From Echinarachnius parma (lineage: Eukaryota; Echinodermata; Echinoidea; Clypeasteroida; Echinarachniidae): a stretch of 64,000 bases of DNA. Under the pieces are notes generated by a model. The model saw nothing but the letters and a program-made list of their open reading frames with translations, was not told the origin of the DNA and ran no database searches. The stretch covers positions 248,001 to 312,000 of the forward strand of contig JBAMJV010003014.1 in assembly GCA_037951105.1 (NCBI GenBank), given 5' to 3'. This document shows, one piece after another, positions 60,001 to 64,000 of this stretch. The position numbers were made by a program, and so were the translations under genes. The stretch's first letter is position 1, and each line of letters starts with the position of its first letter.

Positions 60001-61512
60001 GCTCTGAGGCCCCCGAGTCCTGGTTTCGGACCTCCAAGCTCCAAACTTCTGCCTGCGAGTGGTGGTGTACTCCCATCCCCTCCTAACCCGTCGCCGAGGA
60101 ATCTCAGCCGCTCTCCACAACCGCCCGGTAACCACAACAACCAGCCACAACAATTGCAGACACAACCTCAACAGGGACAACATAAACAACAACAACAACA
60201 ACAACCTCAGCAGGGACAACAAAAGCAACAACAACAGAAGCAGGGGCAGCAACAGCAACAGCAACATGAGATATCCAAGGTCTGTGTGCTTAATGTGTAA
60301 TCGTTGCTTAGATATGATACTTCATTAGGAGTATAAGTATTCAAATTTAAAAATACAGAAAGTGAGCCTGGAACTCAACTAATATGGTTGTGTGCTTCAG
60401 CAATGATGTGGTCTGAGGCTTTACATATTTTAGTTAATCTGGATTACATGAATTGTTTAAATTATTATCTAAACAACCAGTTAAATCAGTTCCACTCACC
60501 AACACAATATAAATCTCATGCACTTTATAACTTTCCAACATTTTGATTAGGTTACCCCCATCCAGAGTGGCGGACCCAAGGCCAAGCAGCAGCAGCAGCA
60601 GAAGGGAGGGAGCAAGAATGGAGGGGCGTGGGAGGTGTCATGGGAACCCAAGCGCCCCGGGATGCCTGCCCCTCCCATCACCCCTAGAGATGGCAAGGGT
60701 GGGGGTGGTCCGGCCCCTCTGGGTGGAGGGGCCACTCAAGGGGGAGGCCTATTCCCTCAGGCCACGCCCAAGGGGGGAATGATGATGGACAAAGGAGGCA
60801 ATGGAGGAGGGAAAGGAGCTGGAGGAAGAGGAAGAGGAGGTGGAGGAGGAGGAGGAGGAGGTGGAGGTGGAAAAGGCAATGGGGCGGGGAGTGCTGGAGC
60901 AGGTTCAGGAGGAGGGGGAAAGCTCTCCCCCAGGGGGTCATCGCCACAACCCCTCCAGAGCCCTAGGGGTAACCAGAGTCCCAGAGGAGGCCAAAGCCCC
61001 AGAGGAGGTCAGAGTCCCAGGGGAGGTCAAAGCCCTAGAGGAAGCCAGAGCCCACCCACACTATCCAATCAGGTAGGTTTCCAGGCACATGATGCTTATT
61101 GTTTGGGACCCCTCGAAAATCAGCTTCTGCTGTAAGGTCATAACCACCCATTTGAGGAAATAAATATATAAGTAAAAAATTTAATAAATAATTAAACAGA
61201 GAACTAAAAAATCATTTACTTCTTACTTTTTATACTTTGGTGAAGATTGTCCAGTTTCAAGACTTTGTAGTACTAGTTACAAAAATACTTTGACTGTGGA
61301 GACTTCTATTATTCTTATTCTTCTTATTAATATTATTATTATTCTTACCTCTCTCTTCCTCATTGTGCACCCAGGCCAAGGCTGGGCAGGCAGGTCTCAC
61401 AGAACTACAGCGACCGCGCACTCCTCAGATGCCAGTCACTGCACGCTTCCCAGACAACAGAGGGCGCCAGGCGGGAACATTTCCGGCACATCCTCCACCA
61501 AACAGGCCTTAA
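34269..61512 (+). CDS. Large ankyrin-repeat protein with a disordered Pro/Gln/Gly-rich tail (at least 15 exons; 5' end uncertain)
   Basis: Exons are 34269-34664, 46061-46189, 49328-49482, 50656-50880, 51715-51790, 53735-53878, 54280-54428, 55177-55548, 56147-56279, 56723-56871, 57942-58145, 59244-59622, 60002-60279, 60551-61072 and 61375-61512 (stop TAA). Every junction is GT/AG and phase-consistent, giving about 1149 residues. The first exon encodes a helical segment (AVSFIKDFLQKLPEDPE). The next six encode about seven ankyrin repeats with clear cores such as DEHGRSVAMYAAHYDRLGCL, LGRAPLHWAALL, KEGRTAIHLAASLG and NRTCLHLATMGGHGEVI. The rest is low-complexity: acidic and Pro-rich parts, a KKKKKRK nuclear-localisation-like cluster, poly-Q, a long Gly run and about five SPRGGQ-type repeats. 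The ankyrin part is of the general inversin/ANKRD type, but I do not recognise an orthologue and the tail gives no functional clue. A scaffold role is inference. Confidence 0.85.
34811..35018 (+). repeat. 26-bp minisatellite, eight units, derived from an exon edge
   Basis: Eight near-identical units of TTCACATGGGACAATTGTGC + CCCTAG. Each contains ATTGTGCCCCT, which also occurs in the coding exon at 34595. Confidence 0.92.
35006..35204 (+). pseudogene. Ghost copy of the 3' half of the ankyrin-gene exon 34269-34664, with donor
   Basis: Matches 34595-34790 almost base for base: the exon end, the donor GTAAGA and about 125 bp of intron. A 6-bp insertion (GATTAG) gives an in-frame stop. Confidence 0.9.
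36474..36800. repeat. Polypyrimidine (CT-rich) tract
   Basis: About 320 bp almost only C and T on the plus strand, starting with (CT)n and continuing as CCCTTTTCTC-type sequence, in an ankyrin-gene intron. Confidence 0.9.
37650..37998 (-). repeat. tRNA-derived SINE, minus orientation
   Basis: On the minus strand it starts with an A-box-like TTGGTAGAGCG and a B-box-like AGTTTAAATCC, shares a body with 32180-32310 (AATGTGCATTTAGAG-like, CACTCCCTAGGGAGT) and ends in an ATT-rich tail. Confidence 0.7.
38528..38695. mobile_element. Short Harbinger-like MITE with TAA target duplication
   Basis: Ends GGGGCCATCTACAAAGTACG are perfect inverted repeats; flanks are TAA (38525-38527, 38696-38698). The centre has two long G runs. 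Confidence 0.75.
39381..39633. mobile_element. CCCCTACAGAAATCT MITE inserted in another dispersed repeat
   Basis: 253 bp with ends CCCCTACAGAAATCTTAAGC and its complement. It interrupts a repeat whose uninterrupted copy is at 22016-22150 (TGGTCACTATACACAGGTTTG). Comparison suggests a 2-bp TT target. The inside is rich in GCAAGC/GCTAGC words. Confidence 0.7.
40935..41205. repeat. Tandem repeat of about 115 bp, two to three units
   Basis: ATTAGATCATCAATA recurs at roughly 40937, 41045 and 41169, each followed by AAGCAAT, ACCCATTG and ACCTGGTGTGC in the first two units. Confidence 0.75.
41500..41900. repeat. Inverted dispersed repeat with a second copy at 52830-53180
   Basis: Left arm (TGACTGGTCACTGGAGGCTG) pairs with right arm (GGAAAACATGGTAGCCTCCA). 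The 52830 copy carries the right arm and is split by a palindromic MITE. The open frame on the minus strand here reads through this repeat and is not taken as a gene. Confidence 0.6.
42062..42165 (+). pseudogene. Ghost copy 1 of the ankyrin exon at 46061
   Basis: About 100 bp resemble the exon and its acceptor edge (CACATGGCCGTAGTGCAGCA, CAGCCCATTACAACATGCTA), with changes that destroy the acceptor (TCTGAG) and diverge past the GGGTGTCT core. Confidence 0.78.
42215..42256 (+). pseudogene. Ghost copy 2 (short) of the ankyrin exon at 46061
   Basis: Repeats the last roughly 42 bp of ghost copy 1 (CCATTACAACATGCTAGGGT to TTCTTGAACTTG), separated from it by an ATT-rich spacer. Confidence 0.7.
42257..42585. 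repeat. (ATT)n microsatellite, about 330 bp
   Basis: Long pure and impure ATT/TTA runs between two ghost exons; its six-frame translations are meaningless poly-Ile/Leu. Confidence 0.95.
42590..42762. pseudogene. Ghost copies 3 and 4 of the same exon, head to head
   Basis: 42590-42655 (plus) keeps TTTCAG/AGCCAACA and GGAGCTGTGGATGAGCA but lacks the exon middle. 42657-42762 is an inverted copy like copy 1. They meet at the palindrome CTTGAACAAGTTCAAG, about 165 bp before the RTE start codon. Confidence 0.75.
42926..45991 (+). mobile_element. RTE-like non-LTR retrotransposon with an intact 1021-aa endonuclease/reverse transcriptase ORF
   Basis: A single uninterrupted frame starts at ATG 42926 and ends at TAG. 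The N-terminal part is an APE-type endonuclease (residues about 55-310): STFNIRTL, the ICVQEHRM glutamate motif, IIGGDLNAQLG, and QSDHRIVSC near its end. The reverse transcriptase follows (about 540-800) with PLPKKGDLSLPSNYRGITL, FVDFSKAFDSVN, GILQGDTLAP and the catalytic Y774-A-D-D777. A C-terminal region of about 200 residues follows. The single ORF, this order and the short (TAG)n/(ATT)n tail fit the RTE or RTE-like clade; the clade name is from recall. The element lies in sense orientation in the intron before the ankyrin-gene exon at 46061. Its 5' boundary and target duplication are not resolved. The intact frame suggests a young copy. Confidence 0.9.
46844..47195. mobile_element. TTAA-flanked MITE (AGGGTACCACCAC family), copy 1
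   Basis: Ends AGGGTACCACCAC and GGTGGTCCCCCT are inverted; TTAA lies on both sides (46840-46843, 47196-47199). The body matches the copy at 63334-63748 in inverse orientation, including CACAACCCTTTGCAAA and CCAAACGTACG-like segments. Confidence 0.7.
47200..49094. other. Ankyrin-gene intron, nothing recognised
   Basis: About 1.9 kb of A/T-rich sequence without long open frames or clear inverted repeats. Confidence 0.5.
49822..50603. mobile_element. TA-flanked element with CCGTAAAACTCCGTGTATAA ends
   Basis: Inverted ends CCGTAAAACTCCGTGTATAA with TA on both sides, followed inward by GGCGCACCCC. A second inverted pair, ACACCCTGTA (49936-49976) and TACAGGGTGTCCC (50444), suggests another mariner-like unit nested inside. 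It lies in an ankyrin-gene intron. Confidence 0.7.
51231..51347. repeat. Short hairpin repeat with a poly-G loop
   Basis: GGCGCCGATTCGTTCGGAAA and its complement enclose about 50 bp that includes an 18-bp G run; probably a tiny MITE. Confidence 0.55.
51545..51610 (+). pseudogene. Ghost acceptor and 5' edge of the exon at 51715
   Basis: ATGTTTTGTTTTCTCTTGGT, then AGAGTTTGCTGAGTGTGTGCAG, resembles 51676-51740 (acceptor ACAG and first codons). The acceptor AG is changed to CCAGTAGAG. Confidence 0.6.
52126..52685 (+). mobile_element. 5'-truncated 3' end of the same RTE family, split by a palindromic MITE
   Basis: 52126-52162 and 52570-52685 match the last roughly 150 bp of the full-length element (45854-46005 region), including the coding end and the TAGTAG tail, with a few substitutions. 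The two halves are separated exactly by the element at 52163-52567. Flanks TTTGATGAAAT (left) and TTTATGAATA (right) look like an imperfect target-site duplication. Confidence 0.85.
52163..52567. mobile_element. Palindromic fold-back MITE, copy 2 (opposite orientation), inside an RTE fragment
   Basis: This 405-bp copy is the reverse orientation of the element at 3416-3824, beginning AGAGTACAGAAGCC and ending CTTCACCACTCT. It is flanked by AT on both sides (52161-52162, 52568-52569) and interrupts RTE sequence at GACTGCAT/TGCAAG, as comparison with the intact RTE copy shows. Confidence 0.85.
52969..53132. mobile_element. ATCGATTGTAA palindromic repeat, copy 3
   Basis: Runs from about GGCTCGATTGCAGAAAGAG to CTCTTTCTGCAACAGGGCC. 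It interrupts a copy of the repeat at 41500-41900: sequence matching 41742-41840 stops on its left and matching sequence (GACAGGAATTATG) resumes on its right. Confidence 0.72.
54007..54050. repeat. (CA)n microsatellite
   Basis: About 21 CA units in an ankyrin-gene intron. Confidence 0.95.
54535..54620 (+). pseudogene. Ghost copy of the 3' half of the exon 54280-54428, with donor
   Basis: CATCAACTCTTACCAGCCTC through GCCAAACAG/GTGCAT repeats the exon end with few changes; the donor is intact but no acceptor accompanies it. Confidence 0.88.
54960..55115 (+). pseudogene. Ghost 5' part of the exon 55177-55548, potentially an alternative last exon
   Basis: It has the same polypyrimidine tract and acceptor (TCTTTCTGCAG) as the real exon, then about 155 bp of matching sequence in frame with the preceding exon, ending in CCTCAATAA. 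AATAAA follows at 55122-55127. Splicing here would give a protein ending shortly after the ankyrin repeats. Confidence 0.75.
55671..56031. mobile_element. TTAA-flanked MITE in an ankyrin-gene intron
   Basis: Ends AGTGATCCAT and ATGGATCAC are inverted repeats, with TTAA at 55667-55670 and 56032-56035. A fragment of the same end (ATTGATCCATTAACTGTATA) occurs at about 59934, just before the exon at 60002. Confidence 0.6.
57596..57720 (+). pseudogene. Ghost copy of the exon 57942-58145, still open
   Basis: The acceptor ACTTACAACAG is kept. The sequence encodes PIVPQQGVSQQPSSGG, like PVVPQQGVTQQPSSSSGG in the real exon, then diverges but stays open to a possible donor (CAGG/GTGTAA). A duplicated, possibly mutually exclusive exon cannot be excluded. 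Confidence 0.65.
59786..59920 (+). pseudogene. Ghost copy of the exon at 60002
   Basis: After CTCTAG it reads ALSPGFGPPNPKLLPTSDG, against ALRPPSPGFGPPSSKLLPAS in the real exon, and continues in the same phase to a stop at CATGACTAA. It could add a premature C-terminus if spliced. Confidence 0.7.
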
Positions 61513-61617
61513 CCCATCCAGGACAACTTCGCACCACCCTGTAAGGCACTTCAAAAAGTTATCTTTGAAGCAACGACACAATCCTTGAAAAAATGTTATG
61601 TTACACTGAAATAACTC

Positions 61618-61623
61618 AATAAA
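61618..61623 (+). terminator. Polyadenylation signal of the ankyrin-repeat gene
   Basis: AATAAA lies about 106 bp downstream of the TAA stop at 61510-61512 and is the first canonical signal after it. Confidence 0.6.
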
Positions 61624-62204
61624 AATATGATGTATATATTGCTACTCATACCTTCCTCGTTTAGTCAGTGCTATTGGTCAAATTTGTGGTAATTTATCAC
61701 TTTATTTATATACTTCATTTCTACTTACTCTTTCAAGTATGTTGTTGACATCAATATAAATATCAGGGAAGGGTAACATTAAAGAGTCTTCTTGGACAAT
61801 ATAATCATTCTTAGGACCCTTAATAATTAATTTAAAGTGAGCTTTTGATTCGCTCTCCTCTAAAAAAATACATTTTCTAATAGTAACATGATGTCGGGTA
61901 ACAAAAAAGGGTCCTGAATTTGTAAAAATAATCTTGGTGAAGAGGGTTCACATTATATAGATACAAGATATAACACTTCATTTTAATCATGCCAAATTGA
62001 TAAGAAAAAGAAATGTACATTAACAACTAATTTTGTCTTTGGTGTAAAATTATTAATGATGCATATTATTATTGAAATTTATCCTAACAACAGGGTATTC
62101 CAGGTCATATTTGTTTTAAAGTTGCTTTGTTTTGTTTATCCAACTTTCTTTCAAGAGTTTTTGGTTGATCAATCTAGGCTCTTATGAATCATAGGATAAG
62201 AGTG
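61624..62204. other. Downstream of the ankyrin gene, nothing recognised
   Basis: A/T-rich sequence with no open frame worth reporting; 62461-63333 is similar. Confidence 0.45.
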
Positions 62205-62460
62205 GGAGTGTCGTGGTATATTGGTTTGATTCCCAGCCGCGGCACGTGTGTCCTTCAGCAAGACACTTTATCCACACTTGCTGCTCTCAACCCAGGTGTT
62301 ATAAATGGGTACCTGGCAGGAATGTATTCCTTGAAATGCTTGAGCGCTTGAATAAGGCAGCTCGGCTAAAGCCAAGGTAATAATGCTCCGAGCGCTTTGA
62401 GACTTAACTGTAATAACGCGCTTTATACAAATGGACAATTATTAATTATTATTATTATAC
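62205..62460 (+). repeat. tRNA-derived SINE
   Basis: It has a B-box-like GGTTTGATTCC, then GCCGCGGCACGTGTG, a body (TTCAGCAAGACACTTTATCC) and a tail CGCGCTTTATACAAATGGAC followed by (ATT)n. The A-box part is shortened. Confidence 0.7.
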
Positions 62461-63333
62461 AAATATAAACTATTGAATTTCATTTGGATAAATTATTTAA
62501 TTCAAGGAATTATGATCATGAGATGGTGAGTTTTATCATCATTTTCATTGTCTAATATTGTTTCAAGGTTAGAATATATATTTGCAAGTACTTTTCCAAT
62601 TGGTTATTACTTTTTATTCTCCACTCTGCATTACTTATATACAAATTGTGATTATCTTACATTGTATTCAAAATATTTTGAAATGAAATTTTAACTTTCA
62701 GACCCTTTTTAAGCCAATATTTTTGTAATATGCGATAAGAATTGAATGCTTGTCTTTCAAACTATATGAAATATTGGTGTATGAATTTCTGAACTGTGAA
62801 GCCTGTATGTTTAGGTGAATTTGTGCATGTTTCTATTGCTTTATTATGTCTTTCATCTTGTATAAAATGTATAAAGATATCCTATTTTTCTCATGCTTTC
62901 TCGAGTGTGTGTCTTTTCTAATGTAAATAATGTACAAAAGATATTATGTGCCAAACGCTTAACTATGAATCAATGCACATTTCAATCATTTGGTGAAGAA
63001 TTGGTAAGGCAAGTTTGAATGCTGTATTAAACTTATCTTGAAGTTAAAGGTAAATCAAAAGTATGGTTACCATCAATATTGAGGGTTAAATTTGTAAAAA
63101 TAATTGAAGTAATATCTAATGTTATCAGAGGCTGAATCAACTATGTGTAACATGTCATTGTGCAGTAGATTTGTTTACGATTATAGTTAAGGTCATTATA
63201 TTGTGTATTGAAAGCAGAAAAAGGATGATATGCTTTATTATAGTAATACACGCATGGAATTTTAAAAATGTCAATAGTCTGGAGAAGAGTAACTCATTTT
63301 GGGCAACAAGGGCTGTGAAGACCCTTTATTTAA

Positions 63334-63748
63334 AGGGGACCACCAGTCAAAGAACAACACATGTTTTGGTACCGTTTTGTGATGTCAAATAGATACCCAA
63401 CATTTTGCAAAGGGTTGTGTAATTCATAATCAATGCAATTAATTACCACTACTTATGGAACCATTATTATTTCATGGTTCTGTACTCGCCAAACATTTGC
63501 GAGTGCACCAATTCTAGTCATGCGTATATGTTTGGAGACTATAGAATCCCGGATGATTCTTTCGCTCTGGACAAAGGTAGTCTTCGTACATGCAGACCCA
63601 TTAACGCATGCTTTAGAATGTTGATGTGTTTTCCAATTTTGTTCTTCTTTTTTCTGGAAACATATTTGTCTGAACTTGTTGATGGAATGGATTACTGAAG
63701 ATGTTACCTTTCATTTATAAGAATATTATTTTTGAGTGGTGGTACCCT
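63334..63748. mobile_element. TTAA-flanked MITE (AGGGTACCACCAC family), copy 2
   Basis: Begins AGGGGACCACCAG after TTAA (63330-63333) and ends GTGGTGGTACCCT before TTAA (63749-63752). It is the inverse of the 46844 copy. Confidence 0.7.
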
Positions 63749-64000
63749 TTAATTTAATTTTGTTCATGGGCGCAAGACCTCAGCCCCCCGAAATATGTCA
63801 ATTATGCACACAAAATATTGAATCAGTGTTCAGAAAAGTAGTCTGAATATGTAATATTGAAATATTAAAGGTTAATATTTATTATTTTGTTACATGTATA
63901 CTACAATGAAATGTTACATTTTACCTCAAAATTGTGTTTTAATATTGTATTTGAATATGTTACACCCCTATCATCAGGGTGATTGGAAAAAATATTGTTT

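Overview
This is a eukaryotic, animal-type genomic window: short exons with GT/AG introns, AATAAA signals, abundant microsatellites, tRNA-derived SINE pieces, an RTE-type LINE and dozens of short inverted-repeat transposons (MITEs). Gene content and repeat style suggest a marine invertebrate, probably a deuterostome such as an echinoderm; this is inference and no species is claimed.

Layout. (1) 6950-8134, minus strand: one long coding exon of an unidentified basic Ser/Pro-rich protein, whose remaining exons would lie to the left and were not found. (2) 12906-19767, plus: a complete five-exon TLC-domain membrane protein of the TLCD3 (FAM57) family, 285 aa. (3) 23643-27617, minus: a complete five-exon EMG1/Nep1 18S rRNA pseudouridine methyltransferase, 239 aa. 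(4) 34269-61512, plus: at least fifteen exons of a large protein with an N-terminal helical segment, about seven ankyrin repeats and a long disordered Pro/Gln/Gly-rich tail; a possible 19-nt first coding exon lies at 31376. An RTE retrotransposon with an intact 1021-codon ORF (42926-45991) lies in one of its introns. No functional link between the neighbouring genes is evident.

Two themes stand out. First, many exons of the ankyrin gene, and two EMG1 exons, have partial degenerate tandem copies (ghost exons) in the adjacent intron, often keeping the splice site. One of them has an open frame, a stop and a nearby AATAAA, and could act as an alternative last exon. Second, several transposon families can be delimited to the base by target-site duplications: two fold-back elements sharing a GGTCCTAC terminus with perfect 8-bp duplications (one only 55 bp upstream of the EMG1 start codon); a fully palindromic ~405-bp family with an AT duplication supported by two empty-site comparisons; TTAA-flanked families; and TAA-flanked Harbinger-like MITEs. 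Near 52 kb three elements are nested inside one another.

Most of the rest is intron or intergenic sequence made of decayed repeats, homopolymer G/C runs and A/T-rich DNA. Exon models were read by eye from splice sites, reading-frame phase and recalled family resemblance; no database search was possible.
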